DNA of 64,000 nt. Origin: Peromyscus leucopus. Its lineage: Eukaryota > Chordata > Mammalia > Rodentia > Cricetidae. Below are positions 1-15,608 of this stretch, one piece after another. The translations under genes and the position numbers were made by a program. A model generated the notes under the pieces. That model ran no database searches, was not told the origin of the DNA, and saw only the letters and a list, made by a program, of their open reading frames with translations. Numbering within the stretch: position 1 is the stretch's first letter; each line of letters begins with the position of its first letter. The stretch lies in contig NC_051066.1 in NCBI RefSeq assembly GCF_004664715.2, positions 79,725,735-79,789,734 on the forward strand, read 5' to 3'.

Positions 1-129
1 TAAAAACTAGAATTCCTCATTTTTCTGCCTCCGCTAAGTGTTGGGATTATAGGTATGTTCCTACATACCCAGCTAATCTTTAATTATAAACATATATATA
101 GTTTAAAAATATTTTAAAATTATTTTTTA

Positions 130-390
130 GGCTTATTTTATTATTTTATGTATGAGTATTTTGCCTGAATGTCTATCTGTGAATCCTGTGTGCAGCAGAA
201 GAGGGCACTGGAATAGAACCTGGGTCCTCTGGAAGAGCAGTACACATTCTCCTCTGTGGAGTCATTTCCAGCCCAGAATGTGTAAGCTTTTAGAAGTCAT
301 AAGAAGATTGCACGTACATTCTACGGGAAGTACATGCAAGCAAAACACTCATCCATACACAGAAAATAAAAATACATCTTTGGGGAAAAA
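130..390 (-). mobile_element. B2 SINE
   Basis: Antisense B2: 'ctgggtcctctggaagagca' after a TTTTATTTT-type tail. Confidence 0.75.
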
Positions 391-497
391 AAAAGATAAT
401 AAAAGGAAATATAAGACTGGAATATAGCAGTTGAAGAGAATTACTTTTGGGAAACATGAAAAAAAATTTATAGGAGGAATGTTACATATAAATGACT

Positions 498-632
498 AGC
501 TGGGCGGTGGTGGCACATGCCTATCCCAGCACTCAGAGGCAGAGGCAGGCGGAGTTCGAGGCCAGCCTGGTGAGATCCAGGACAGGCACCACAACTACAC
601 AAAGAAAACCTGTCTTGGAAAAACAAAACAAA
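498..632 (+). mobile_element. B1 SINE
   Basis: 'ctgggcggtggtggcacatg' to an AACAAAAC tail; carries the cricetid-style 'gacaggcaccacaactacac'. Confidence 0.88.
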
Positions 633-769
633 ACAGAACAAATAAATGACTAAAAAAAAGAATTTGAACATAAAACATACACAAAAAAGCTAAAAACATG
701 CTAAACAAACTCATAATGAATAAAAAAGAAATATTGTTACATTAAAAAAGATATAAATTACAGTGGTGC

Positions 770-850
770 TGGGAGTGTAGTGCAATGGCAGAGCACTTGC
801 CTAGCATGCATGGGGTCCTAGGTTCAATTCCCAGCTCTAGGGAAAACCAA
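770..850 (+). mobile_element. ID-type SINE
   Basis: tRNA-derived 'agagcacttgcctagcatgc' with the B-box 'ggttcaattcccagct'; followed by the CAA tract. Confidence 0.75.
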
Positions 851-898
851 AAACAACAACAAAACCAAAATCTGTGCTCAAAGAAAAAAAACACAACC

Positions 899-950
899 AA
901 ACAACAACAACAACAACAACAAAACAAAAATAACAACAACAACAACAAAA
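899..950. repeat. (CAA)n tract
   Basis: Imperfect AAC/CAA repeats forming the A-rich tail of the ID-type SINE at 770. The Gln/Asn-rich frame through it is not a gene. Confidence 0.9.
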
Positions 951-1040
951 AAAAAACCAGTATGACTTTACTGCATGTTTCTTTCTGCTTGTTTGGGACG
1001 ACGGTTCTGGGTTTGCTGACACATCACCAAGAGCAAGTAC

Positions 1041-1138
1041 CTTGAATGGCTGGTCCAAATGAAGATTTCCAAGAAGTCTTTTCCGGTTATCATTCAGCAT
1101 TCCATCTATTTTTTTCATATGTGGTAAAAGTAGCTCAT
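1041..1138 (-). CDS. QSER1: QSER1 coding exon 9
   Basis: A 98-bp exon with acceptor atgttatttcag|atgagc and donor attcaag|gtactt. The first two bases complete an Asp codon; it then encodes [20 protein letters not shown] and [12 protein letters not shown], ending in phase 0. In human QSER1 this is followed by a segment beginning NALESFPEL, not found in positions 1-1040, so the remaining exons lie to the left of the window. Confidence 0.96.
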
Positions 1139-4100
1139 CTGAAATAACATTTCCAAAGGATAAACTATCAACATAAATGTTTGCTAACACCCCCCCCTTT
1201 TTTTTTCTTAAACCACCTATATATTAGAAGACATTAAAATTCACTGGCTTATGTAAAATGCAGCTTTTAAGAAACAGGCTTTTGCCAGGCAGTGGTGGTT
1301 CACACCTTTAATCCCAGCACTCAGGAGGCAGAGGCAGGTGGATTTCTGTGAGTTACGAGGCCAGCCTGGTCTACACAGTGAGATCCAGGACAGCCAGGGC
1401 TACACAGAGAAACCCTGTCTCAAAACAAAACCAAAATGAGAAAAGAATAGGCAATTAGCTTTCAAAACAGAGGTCAGCCTGCAAAGTAGATTTGATCATA
1501 CCAAGTGTTGCCAAAGTCTTGCATCTTATTTCTTTGCACATTGTTTTTGAGACACGGTCTCATGATGTAGCTCATATAGAAGCTGGTATAGAACATGCTA
1601 TAAAGACTAGGTTCGCTTCACTCTACCTGCCTCACCCTCTCAAGTGCGAGGATTAAATGTGTACATCACCACGCCGGGCACCTTAGCTCAATTAAAACAA
1701 AAGGATGACCATTAGAAAGATGATTCATTTCTCTCAACTTCATTTGTTATCTAACAATAATAATACTACAAAATACAAACATTCTAAAATTCTATAAATT
1801 CTGAGTATAAAACACTGAGTATGAACAAGACTTGTTTTTCTGGCTAGTACTAGAGATGAGGCCAGGGCCTTGCACACACTAGTTAGGTAAGTGTCTTATC
1901 ATTAACTACAACCCCACTCAGAGATTTCCTTGGTTGGTTTGAGATTGGGTCACGCTATGTAATTCTAGTTAGCCTGAACTCAATACCTAGACCAGGTTGG
2001 TCTAGAACTCAGAGAGATACACCTGCCTCTGACTCCTGAATGTTGTGATTAAAGGTATGCACCACCACACCTAGCTGAGATATTCTCCATTCAGTCTAAT
2101 TTTGGGCAAAGCCAAAGGAGGGAAAGAAAAATTATTACAACCCATTGTCAAAAATGAGTCAAACTTGTTGTGTTAGAAAAGAGGATGAGTGTGGTGGCTC
2201 ACACCTGTAACCCTGTCTCAACCCCCCCCCAAAAAAAACAGAAAGGGGGGGAGAATAAAAATACAACAGTAACAAATCATTTTTGATATTGTACTAAATA
2301 CCTGAGGTTATTAGACTGTTAATTTCCCAGTACAGTACTGGCATTACATATGCCATAACATAATATATAAATAAGTAACAGCAAGCATTGGGGGAAATGT
2401 CATGTGTACTTATACTTAGCACTTGGGAGGCACAGGCATGTGGATCTCTGTGAGCCTTGTCTATAGAATAAGACATTTTAAAACAAACAAAAACCCCAAG
2501 AGTAAATAACAAAACAAAGGAGATGACAGTGAGAAAATTCACTTAACAAAGAACTTTTGAATGTGCTCCGTAGCAGGCCATACCGTTGCTCTTTTCTAGG
2601 GCTTGCATAGTGTCTGGATCCAGAGCAATGCTAACAAGCAACTCCATGTAACTCTTGAAAGTCTCCTTCATTGCTCTTGTGTTCAGAAAACGCGTGACAA
2701 AGGGAGCTGGAGGATCCAATTCTAGGACGAATAAGAGAGAAGATACTAAATTCTTCCTTCCTGACAACTTTAACATTATTTTTCTTTATAACAGTACCCT
2801 CTAAACAAGACTGAAGACATTTCTATTTTTTTGGGGGGTGGGGTGGGGGGGGCGAGACCAGGTTTCTCTGTAGTTTGGTTGCCTGTCCTGGAACTTGCTC
2901 TGCAGACCAGCCTGGCCTCAAACTCACAGAGATCCGCCTGGCTCTGCCTCCCAAGTGCTGGGACTAAAGGTGTGTGCCACCACCGCTCGGGCAGTTCTAA
3001 TTTAAGCCTTTCTGATTCTTTGTTTAGAGACAACCCAGGCAGTGTTGGGGAGATACCTCAGTCAATAAAGTGCTAGCCATGAAGATCTGAATTCAGATCC
3101 CCAGTTACCCACATTAAAAAGCTAAGTGTGAGCCAGGAGGTTGTGGCACACACTTTTAATCCCAATAATCGAAAGGCAGAGACAGGCAGATCTCTGTGCG
3201 TTTGAGGCCAGCCCGGTCTACAAAGGGAGTTTCAGGACAGCCAGGGCTACACAGAGAAACCTTGTCTCAACAACAAAACACCAAACAAAAGCCAAGTGTG
3301 ATTGGCACACACTTCTAATTTCCAGGCTGGGAAGGTGGAGACAGGAGGATCCTTGGAATCTGTTGGCCAGTCAGTCTTGCCCAATCACCACACTCCAGAA
3401 TCAATGAAAAATCCTGTCTCAAAAAGTAAGTTGAGGGGCTGGAGAGATGGCTCAGGGGTTAAGAGCACTGGCTGCTCTTCCACTGGTCCTGAGTTCAATT
3501 CCCAGCACCCACATGGTGGCTCATGACCATCTATAATAAGATCTGATGCCCTCTTCTGGTGTGCAGGTATACACTCATATATAAAATATAAATAAATAAA
3601 AAATTTTTTAAAAAAAGTAAGTTGATAAGGAACAGAAGAAGGCAGCAGACACCAATCTCTGGCCTACATATGTACATATGTATCAACACATATGACTGTG
3701 CAAAGACACATAAGCACAGACATAAACATCCCAGATGAATAGTTGTGGTAGTACACACCTGCAGTCCCAGCAGTTAGTAGGTGAGGCAGGAAGATCAGGA
3801 GTTCAAGGTCATCATCAGCAATTCACCAAGTTTAAGGCTGCCCTGGTTGCCACATAAGAAAGAATCACTCTAGAGCTGGTTTTGTTCTGCTGATGCAGGG
3901 TTTTGCCCTCAGCAGTCTTCAAAAGCATTAACTTCCCAAGTGCTGAGCTTACAGGGATGTGTCACCAGGCCAGCACTGCAGAAAGCCTAGATGGTCGCTT
4001 TCTCAAACAGACTTTTACCACTTTGCTTGTGGTGGAGTTAAGAACGGCGTTAAAGGGTACACTTATAAAAAGCTTCCCAGGTGATCATGAGGCTTGGTAC

Positions 4101-5344
4101 CACTGTAGCCTCTGACACATAGGCCACATAAGAGCCAGTTTCTCTTTTGACATCCCACACCTTAGACCTCTGCTGCTACCTCTTACAACTATAGTTTCAA
4201 TGACTTCTCTATGTCTAGTAAAGAAGCCAAGAGGTGGCATAGTGAAGTCAGGCAGAGGCAGGATGAGCTCTATAAATTCAAGGCCAACCTAGTCTGCATA
4301 AGTTCCAGGCCAGCTAAGGCTACATAGCGAGACTCTTGTTAAGAACCCAAACAACTGGGCAGTGGTTGGCGCATGCCTTTAATCCCAGCACTCAGGGCTG
4401 AGGGAGGGAGAGAAAGGAGAGGCAGGTGGATCTCTGTGAGTTCAGGGCCAGCCTGGTCTACAGAGCTAGTTCCAGAACAGCAAGGGCTACACAGTGAAAC
4501 ACTGTCTTGAAAAACCAAAACCAAACAAAGAAAAAACAAAACAAACACTACAAGATACCCATGAACAAAGATATTCCTTCTTTTTTCTACACTTAAAATT
4601 ACTACAGAATTCTAGTGGCATAATTCTAGAAATTTTTTTAAATTCAAACATAGCCTATGTATACATAAAAATTTCATTTAAATTCAATGGCAAGAACTGC
4701 AGGATTAAATGGGATTGGTGGCACACGACTGTAATCTCATCACTCAGGAGGCCTCTAGAGGCACCAAGATTAAGAGTTTAAGAAAGGGGCAGGAGAGATG
4801 GCTCAGAGGTTAAGAGCACTGGCTGTTCTTCCAGAGGTCCTGGGTTCAATTCCCAGCAACCACATGGTGGCTCACAACCATCTGTAATGAGATCTGGTGC
4901 CCTCTTCTGGTGTGCAGGTGTACATGCAGGCACAACAACGAATGGGTTATAAATAAATCTAAAAAAAAAAAAAAAGAGTTCAAGAAAGGCCAGGACTGGA
5001 GAGATGGCTCAGCAGTCAAGATGCTCTTACAAAGTACCCCACTGGAACTCAAAGTCCAAGGGATTTAACATCCTCTTCTGGCCTCTGTGCACACAAGGCC
5101 CTAATGTGGTGCCTATACAGAAATGCAGGCAAAACACTCATACACATAAAACAAAACATGAAACTTGTCTTGGCGAGGTGGCTCAGTGTTAAGAGCACAT
5201 ACTGCTCCTGGAAAAATGATGCAAATTTGGTTCACAGCACCCATAGTAAGCAGGTCGCAGCTACCTGTAACTTTAGTTACAGGGGATTCAGTGCACCCTT
5301 CTGACCTCTATAGGCAAAACACACACACACACACACATACACAC

Positions 5345-5396
<52 letters not shown>

Positions 5397-8070
5397 TAGA
5401 CATAACAGACAGACAGACACACACACTACACATAATAATTAACAATAATAAACTCCAATTATGGTGGTACAAGTCTTCAATCCTGATGTTCAGTAAGGAG
5501 AGGCAAGCAGATCTCTGTCAGTTGAAAGTTAGCCAGGGAATCCTGTCTCAAACAAATAAACAATCAAAAAACAAACAATCAAAAAACACAAAATGAAAAG
5601 CAGGTGCTGAAGAGAGGGCTCAGACAAACAAACAGACAAAAACCCCCGAAAACCAAGCTAGGCACGGTGGCTTACACCTTTAACCCCAGCATTTGGGAGG
5701 CAGAGACAGGTAGATCTCTGCAAGTTTGAGGCTAGCCTGGTCTACATAATGAGTTCAGGACAGCCAGGACTACACAGTGAGATCTTTCTCAAAACCCAAC
5801 AGCCCTAAAAAGTGACACTACTAGTCAATGATAAAATTCAGATGATTTCAAGTAAAATTTAGAATTCTAGAAAACTTGAATCCACTATTGTAATCTGGAC
5901 AGCTTCACAATATTTGAAGGCCTTGCTGATGATATCAATAGTGAAATTAATCATTTACTTTTCAGTATTGATTGTTGAACTCAAGGTCCCATGCATGCCA
6001 GGCAAATGCTCTACTAATAAGCCATACCTCCAACCCTGCTGAATGTTATTTTGTAAATATTCTAAAATAAAACAGGACCTAAATATAAGACCTAAAACCA
6101 CAGAACTCTGAGAAAAAAATACAAGAGATTTTAAACCTTGATTTCCTTGGATTTAGCAATGGATTTTGACCACGACAAGAGCACAAGAAATGGAAGCATT
6201 AAGTTGGGCTCCCTCAGAATCTAGTGATTTAAAAAGACACCCTACAGAATGGGAAGGTATTTCTAATCATACAGGTAATAAAGGTTTAAAACTCAGAATG
6301 AAGTGAAGCACATAGTAATCACAGAATTGAGGAGGCAGAGATCAGGAATTCAAGGCCATCTTGAACAATATAGGACACTGTAAGTCAGTTTGCACTACAG
6401 AGACCCTGTCTTAAAAACATATTCAATCCAGGGACAAATATCAAGAAATTCTAAGTTTAATGACAGAAAGACGAGGAACCATTCTGATAATAAGCGAGTA
6501 ATGGAGCTAACTGGCGGTGGCGCACACCTTTATTTCCAGCCCTCGGGGGGCAGAGGCAAGTGGATTGCTGAGTTTAGGCCAGCCTCGGCTACACAGTGAG
6601 TTCCAGGACAGCCAGGGCCAGAGGTTACCAGCAACTGGAGTAGGAGGAAATGGAAAGCCACTGTTTGTATAGTATACATTTGGGGTGATAAGAGTTATGG
6701 GAATAAGTAATCTGGACGGTACCACAATAATGTAATTAATGCTACTGAATAACACACACTTAAAAATAGCAAATATTAAGCAAAACTTGTTAAATATAAA
6801 GAAGGAAATGTATGAATTTTCTTAAGGACTTCCTCACCAAGTATTCCCTCACTAAGTATTTCCAAATGACAATGTATATTGTGAGACTATGATATATGAA
6901 ACATGAACTCGAAGAATAAGACAAACCAGCATATATTAATATCACAGAGCACGAGCAGAGTTCAGCAGAGCAAGAACTATTAGTTGTCAGGGCTGGAGAC
7001 GGCGAAGTGGTTAAGAGCACTTGCTCTTTTAGAAGACCTGGGTTTGGTTCTCAGTGCCTACAGGGTCATTCATAACCATCTGTAACTCTAGTTTGGGGGG
7101 ATCCTATGCATCTTCAGACCTCTGTGGGTGCCAGGCACACACATAGTATACATACATACATGCCTGCAAACACTCATACACATAAATAAAGAATTGTTAA
7201 AGGCTGAGATGTCAAGTTCATGTATCTCAAAAAGCAATCCAAATTCTCTTCTTAACAACACCTTCGGGTGCCATGCTTTCTTTAGACTTTAACCAAACTC
7301 ACATATAGTAACAAACTGAATGTACAACAGACATGAAAAAAATCCCAGTGTTAATAAGCAGTAATTGATTATTTAAAAAATATTTTAAACATTTTTTAAA
7401 TTTAATTGCTACTTAGTAAATTTAAATAGATTGAGCCTATTTGTTAAATAAAATGTATTTCAAAACTATAAAAATATTCTGAAAGAGTTTAAAAATTACC
7501 ATCATGCAGGCCAGGTGATGGTGCATGCCTTTAATCTCAGTACTTGGGAGGCAGAGGCAGGCAGATCTCTGGGAGCCTGAGGTCAGCCTGGTCTACATAG
7601 CAAGTTCCAGGACAGCCAAGATGACACAGAGAGAATCTCTGTCTCAAATACATACATACAAACAAAATAACAACAACAAAACTATAAGCTTGTGAGACAG
7701 TTCAGTGGGTAAAGACACTTGTTGTCAAGCCTGACGACTAGAATGATTGCGGACCCATATCCCACATGGCCGGAGGGAACTGATTCCCCAGAGTTCTCCC
7801 TGGACCTCCACATGTATGCCATGGCATATGCACACTTACATATGCATGCATGCATGCAATGTGAAAATAGAATCAGCTTATAAATCCATATTATTTGACT
7901 TAAAATCCTAAACATGCTGCCTAACTAGTGACACCTAGTGGTCTGCCATGTTACTTAGTCAAGAAAATTTGTTCTTGTTACTTGAGAAATCTGTATAATT
8001 ACAAATCAGAATGCAAGTCCTCCTATTCTAAGCAATGAGTACTGTTAACTGCAAAAACTACAAATAATAC

Positions 8071-8120
<50 letters not shown>

Positions 8121-11100
8121 TCTACCTTGAATATTTAATTTACACTTACTTATCTTGTATGTGTGCACACATTGCATATTTGTGGAGGTCAGAGGACAAC
8201 AATAACAACAATAAAAAAACCCCACACATGCTCTTAATCCCAACACTCAAGAGGCAAAGGCAGGAGGATACTGTGAGTTCCAATATAGCCTGGTCTACAT
8301 AGTGAGCTCCATGACAACCAAGACTACACAGAAACCCTGTTTCAAAATGAAACAAAACATTTAAAGTAATTTCAATACTGAGGATTTTATATATATTATG
8401 GCTCTAATTCTAATACGAATAGCTCTCAGACAATGACACAGATCAATTCTCAATTATATCCTTAACAACCAGTTAATTCCTCATTTAAGTACAGATCACA
8501 AGCTCAATTTCTATTGTCTCCTCCTCCATTCCTGTCGCCACTACTTGGACTCTGATACCATTTTTGCCTGAAACTAGGTCTAATAACTCATTTCTTCACG
8601 GTGCTTCCTAATGAAGTTTCTCCAAACACTCTCCTTTGTTTACAGAGAAGCCAAGCGTTGAGGCTTTAGGAAGGCTGGAATGGCCATTCCTTTCCCTTCA
8701 GCTTTGCCTTCACCATTAGATTTTAGGTTTGTTTATTTGTTTGTTTGAGGTTTTTGTTTGTTTGTTTTTTGAGACAGGGTTTCTCTGGGTACACTGGCTG
8801 TCCTGGAACTCGCTCTGTAGACCAGGCTGGCCTTGAACTCACAAAGATCTACCTACCTCTGCCTCCCAAGTGTTGGGATTAAAGGCATGTACCACCACTG
8901 CCTAGCTCACCATTATATTTTAGAAGAATAATGGTCAGTAAAATTTCCTGTAAAGAGTCATATATATGGTAAAAAAAAAAAAAAAAAAAAAAAAAAAGTC
9001 ATAAGTGTCATATGGTGAGCCAGGCAATGGTGGCACCTGTCTTTAATCCCAGCTCTTGGAGGAAGAGGCAGGTGGATCTCTGTGAGTTCAATGCCAACGT
9101 GGTCTATAGAGCGAGTTCCAGGACATCTAGGGCTACACAGAGAAACTCTGTCTTGAAAAAAACAACAAACCAACCAACCAAACAAAAAACTCACAATGAG
9201 TTATATGGTGAATATATGTTAGGTTTTTCTGGTCACATGATCTCTGTACCAACAACTCAAAACTTTCACTGTAGAAGAAAAACAACTATATGAAATCATG
9301 TACTTCCAAACAGTATCTGTGGGGCTGTACTCCAATAAAATTATTCATAAAAGTTGGGTAGCAATCAAGCCAGTCTGTCAACCTCTGCCCTCTGCTGAAC
9401 TGTTTGAAATTTTTTGTACATACTATACTCCATGTTTTCAGAGCTAATAGAATGTGTGCTTTGTATTCTTGCATTGTACATGTTGTAAATTCTACTATGG
9501 CAAACATGGTAAATATACTTGATCTATCATGTTATCATATTGTACTAATTAATTACAGATTGGATTGTTTTGTCCTAGATTTGCTTCCTTTTTTCTTCTG
9601 GCATAAATACAGGTATACCCTACAGGATTTGTTTGTTTGCTTTTTCAAGACAGGGCATTACTATGAAGTTCTGGCTATTCTGGAACTCAGTATGTAGATT
9701 TCAAATTCAGAGATCCACTTGCCTCTACAGGTATGTGCCATGCCTGACTATTTTTTGTTCCTTTAAGATTTATTTATTTTTGTTTACGTGCATGTGTACA
9801 TGCCTCTTTGAGCTTATGTGCACCACATGTGTGCAGGAACTGGAGTTACACAGAGTTGTGAGTTGCCTAGATCCTCTTGGTCACTAAGCCATCTCACCAG
9901 CCTGAGGACTAGATGATTCTTAGTAATCCCCAGACTTAGTATGCAGCTGGCATTCCTCAGCCTAGAAGGATCAAGGTGAGTTTTGCATCTCCTGCTTTAC
10001 AGAGACCAAACGTGCTCTCTATGGTGTGATTTGTAGAAAGCATAAGGAACTTGAACAGTGCAATCTTCCAGCAAACCAATCCACTGAACTGTCACCATCA
10101 CTATGCCCCTTCATTCCCGCACACTGTCTGAAGTTATCAAAATACTCATTTCTTGGGGAACTCACCCTCATCCTCACTACTGCTAGAACGGACCTCAGGA
10201 GATGATTCAGACTGTGATGATGAAAATTCTTCTTTCCATTTCTTCCGTTTCTTTGGTGGTGGCTCAGCCTTCATTTTGAGCTGTTTAACTTTGGGTTTTG
10301 TGGAAGAGGCTTTTGTAGTTGTAGTTTTTGACACTGGTGGGTCAGAAGTTTTACTGCTACTTGGCTTAGATAGAACATTTCTGCAATGTTAAAACAAATT
10401 TCATTAACATCATTAAATCTTTCAAGATTAAAAAGAGATAAAAGAACTCTTATGCTGGGTGATGGTGGTGCACACCTTTAATCCCAGCACTTGGGAAGCG
10501 GAGCCAGGCAGATCTCTGTGAGTTGAGGCCAGCCTGGTCTACAGAGCAAGATCCAAGACAGGCACCAAAACTACACAGAGAAGCCCTGTCTCAGGCGGGG
10601 GAAAAGAAAAAGAAAGATAAAAGGACTCTTATGATTAATAGGAAAAGATTAAACACGCTCAGATCAACATTTCCAAAATGAAGTCCATGTACTATGCAAC
10701 TCAATGGTGACTCCTATAGCACTTTCTTGAAATAGATCGTTTGACATTGGCACTCTATGTTCAGTTATTAAGGGGCTATTAACTCTATCTTTACGCCATC
10801 AAGCCCCTTATGGTTCATTTTCCAGAGAACATGAGGTGCAGAAAGTCAAGTCTAGCCCTGACGCTCTATTAGTTTTGACACAGAAATGCAAATACATCTG
10901 TCTGAGAACCCCTGAAGATTTGTCCTATGCTGAATCTAGAATTTGTGTAATTCAATTCCATCTTGACAACTGGGCAGCAGCTTGAAAACAGGTGGCACAA
11001 TCTTAATTAAAACAGACCTACATGACAGCAAATTGATGAATACTAGGGCTATACACACATTCCAATACCCATCACAATCATGTCAGATTACCTTCCAGAA

Positions 11101-14100
11101 TCATGCTGCAGATAACCCAGGCACACTGATCTATGATAGGAAATCTACTGTGTGCTGATCTATATATAATGCACATGTCCATGTGTGTCCCTATCCCCAC
11201 AATTACCTCATTGTAAACCTGACATTCACTTACTACTTTCATTTCATGGAGAAAAGAGCTTCAGAATGGTTTTGTCTCAAAGAGCTAAGTTCAAAACATT
11301 TTGCACCTTCTGTTTTTTCCACTTTACTATAGTAACACCACAAAGACCCAAGCAAAGAAGTTACCTGCTCCACCACAGGAAAACACTGGCTTTACTATAC
11401 TCAACTCATTCTTTGAAAAGGAATCACTTACTGCAAAAGGGAAAGCATCATTCTCAGTCTCTTTAAGTGATGTGACCCTTTATATAATAACAATACTCAA
11501 ATAAGCACTTAAATATAATACATAAAAAACAAATACCTGATAGCTTGTGAAGGCTTATTTCTTGGTTTTTTGGAACACACTCTGACATACTCCTTTTTGT
11601 TTGCATTTTCAATGACCTTTACATATATTCTTTTGTATTTAGTTTTTGCATCTCCAAAATATCCAAGGTACTAAGGAAAAAAGTATTTGAATTATACAAT
11701 TACATATCTATACATAAATACCACTTTGTTGACCTCACTGCCAGCTACTCTTTGCATTTTCCAAAACATAGCCCTAATCAGACTAGTTTTATCCTGATTT
11801 TGAGAAGGGTGGGGATGGGAGTGGGGGAGGTGTATGTGTGAGAGTGAATATGTGAATGAGAGGAGGAGGAGGAGGTAAAAGTGAGTGCAGGTACCCGAAG
11901 AGGAGCTGGAGGTACAAGAAGTTTTCAGTTTCCTAATATCAACTCAGGTTCTCTTCAGGGGCAATATGTGCTATAAACTGCAGAGCCATCTCTCCAGCTC
12001 TGTTATTTCATTTATTTATTTTAAATTGTGTACACATGCCTGTGTAGATGTGTGCATGTGAGTGCACGTGTTCTCAGATATCAGAAAAGGACATAGGATC
12101 CCTCAGAGGTGGAGTTACAGTTATAGCTGCCATGAGGATTCTAGGAATAGAATCCAGGTCCTCTGCAAGAGTAGTCAATGCTATTATCAGAAATAATGTC
12201 AATGCAACTAACCCTACTCATTTTATCTCGAAAAGTCAGTTTAGAGAAGCTGATGGAATCAAGCATTTAACTTACACTATTTGTAGCTGCAAATTCTCTT
12301 TGCCCATCTCGAATTTCCGGAACAAATTTCTGTAACAAAGCTTTCTGTACTTTCCAAATAGCTGGGGGCTCTTTTCCTACATTTAAAGCCTCCTATAACA
12401 AGCAGAATTAATTACATTTAGGAAAATACCAACATGCTTATATTTATAGAATTACTGTAAGGAGGAATCTTTTCCCCTAGACAGGCTCTTTGCGTGTAGC
12501 CTTGGCTGTCCTGGAACTCACTCTGTAGACCACGCTGGCCTCAAACTCATAGAGATCCACTTGCCTCTGCCTCCCAAGTGCTGGGATTAAAGGCGTACGC
12601 CACCACCCACTGGCCTCATTTGTGCAGTTTTCTTTCTTTTTTTTTTTAAAGATTTATTTATTTATTATGTATACAGAAGAGGGTGCCAGATCTCATTACA
12701 GATGGTTGTGAGCCACCATGTGGGTGCTGGGAATTGAACTCAGGACCTCTCGAAGAGCAGTCAGTGCTCTTAACTTCTCAGCCATCTCTCCAGCCCTTGT
12801 GCAGTTTTCTAATAGCCAAAACAATACAATACAGTTGTATTGGGAGTTAACTGTGAATAGTAGGATCACAGACAGGTTTAAAGTTATACTCTTCCCAGTT
12901 CTAAATCCTTTGCTTTCCATCCCAATTTAAAAACATACCAGCAAAAGCAAGAAACAAAAATCCAAAAATATTTTAAGTATGGCTAGCCAGGCATGGTGGC
13001 TCTTATCTGTTATCCCAACACTCGGAAGGCTCAGTCAAGAGAACTGCCAGTAGTTCAAGGCTGTCCTGGACTGTATATAGCAAGTATCAGGCCATTTTTT
13101 TAATTAATTCATTTAACTTTATTCACATCAGTATTCCGTCATGGGTTTTGGGTTCCCTGGGACTGGACTTACAGCAGTTGTGAGCTGTCCTGTAGGTTCT
13201 GGGACTTGAACCCAGGTCCTCTAGAAGAGCAGCCAGTGCTATTAACCGCTAAGCCATCTCTCCAGCCCCCAAGCTAACTTGTAACAAGGGCTATCTCAAA
13301 AACAAACTAATAAAAGAAGTATGACTTAGACAGTTCCCTACAAATTGTACCGTTCTACTCACGGCACTACAATTTAGATTATAAGCTAGGCAGTGGTGGT
13401 GCATGCCTTTAATCCCAGCATTTGGGGAGCAGAGGGAAGAACAGTTGGAGATTGCGGCAAGAAAACTGCTTTCAGTGACAGGGATTAAAAAAATGCTTTT
13501 CCAGAACATAGTGCTCAAATTAATTAACTTAGAGGAAAGGGGTTGCTGGGTTTTTTTTTTCCCCAAGACTTTTTGTTAGGTGATAAGTAGTGATAAGTAA
13601 TAGGTGTGTGAGTTCAAGGCCAGCCTGCTCTACACAGCAAGTTTAGGACAGCCAGTGTACACAGAGAAACCCTGTATCAAAAAACAAAACAAAAATTATG
13701 AAATTAAATCCAATTTCATGTTTATGATTGTTATTCTTTAAATTATATAAACATTTTCTTATACTCCCTAGTAATATATTCAGTTGGAAATATTGAAAAA
13801 AATTAACAGAACTGCTGTAATTTTGGACTTGAGCTGTAGCGTAGTGTGTATGCCCTTGTCACAGAGTAAGAGGCTAAGTTAATTAATTAATTAAATTGTA
13901 AATCTGACATCCAGTCCCATCTTATAAAACACAGTAACAGGATACTCATAGCATTTTTAATGTTCTGTAACATGCATGACAAGTGTGCCATTGAAATCAT
14001 CATGAAAACACAAGCATTCCAACTAAATTAGGTCCTTTAAACATGGGAATGTTCACTGACCTTAAATGTCTCTATGTCTTCTATCTTTACCACAAATTCA

Positions 14101-15573
14101 TCGCGTTCTTTGTATTGGCCTTCTCCTCCACTTTCTATATTTTCCTCATCTGTAAAACCTTCTATGGCAACTGTAGCTTGTCCTTTAGCAAACTGGTCTG
14201 CAGGAAGACTATCAAGTTGGATGGCTTTGGGGGGTTCTGTGGAGTTTGCATTTTCCAGGGCGTTTGCAGCAGATGAAGTCAAATGAAGGTCTTGTTTAAC
14301 TGCACCAGCAGAGGAGGAAGTGGGAGCAGCACCAGCTGTCTCGGCAGATGCACCAGGAGTTGACATAGGTAGAGCTTCTGAAACTAAATAATGCAAACAG
14401 AATCAATGACAAATATTTAAACAGTTCTATATTTTGAGTAAGGTCCAAAACCTTAGCGTAAGTTATTTTTGTAATCAACTGCTTGGAAACAATTCCACAG
14501 GAAGAAATGAAAGACCAGTTGTTAATCTAAGAATCAAAGATGCACACACTGAATCAGGACTAGAAGACTGCATAGCAAACCTGAAGCTATGACCTACCTA
14601 TCTATCCTTTCCTCAAACTGCTCTAAACACAACAAAAATAATTTCAAAAGGCAGAGACACACAAAAGTGATAGGAACTAACAGAGAATCAGATAACCAAA
14701 GCTTTAAGAAGTCCTAGAAGAAAGGTAATTGGATATAGAAAGAAAAGAAACAGGCTGGAGAGTTGGCCCAGTGGTTAAGAGCACTGGCTACTTTCCAGAG
14801 GACCCTGCGTAGACTTCCAGCATCTACACAGCACCTCATAACTGTCTCTAATTCTAGTTCCAGGAGATCTGACACCCTCTCTTGCTTCCATGGGTACCAG
14901 GTATAAACATGGTGTACAGACTTACACGTAGCCAAACCCTAGCCCATACACATATAACAACAACAACAACAACAAAAACCAAACAAATACTTCAAAACAG
15001 CACTATATACTAACAAATTTAAAAAATTAGGTGAAATAGACAAACTCCTAAAAAGACACAAACTATTAAAAAAAACTCAGGAAGAATAAAATTATAAATA
15101 AACTAATTAATTAGCTAAATAAAAAAAATTAAAAAACCATCTTATAAAGAAAAAGCACAGGCCTCAGGGACTGCTAAATTCTAGAGTGAAGGGACTAATA
15201 CTAATACTTTGGAGTTTATTAACTCCAAAAATAAGAAAATACTCCCCACTCACTTTATGAGGGCAGTCTCACTATGTAGCCTAGGATGGCTACTCAGAGA
15301 TCCATCTGCCTCTGCCTCCAGAGTACTGGGACTAAAAGCACAAGACATCATGCCCAGCAATACAGTGTTTTTCTAATAACAAAACTAGACAACATAATAA
15401 AAATAATAATAATGAGAAAACTACATATCCCTAATGACATAAACAAAAGTCTTTAATAAAATCCAGTGACCACATCGAGACGTAAAGAGTTAAACAAAAG
15501 CTAGTTTTTGTAACTCAGTGGTAGAGTCTATTCCAACAGGCACAAGCCATGATGTCAATTCATAGTACAAAAA

Positions 15574-15608
<35 letters not shown>

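Noticed and set aside
770..850. tRNA gene
   Set aside because: The A- and B-box-like sequence belongs to a tRNA-derived ID SINE; no cloverleaf with a complete acceptor stem is apparent. The same holds for the B2 elements.
785..1045. Gln/Asn-rich small protein
   Set aside because: Translation of an ID SINE and its CAA tail, overlapping QSER1 exon 9 antisense.
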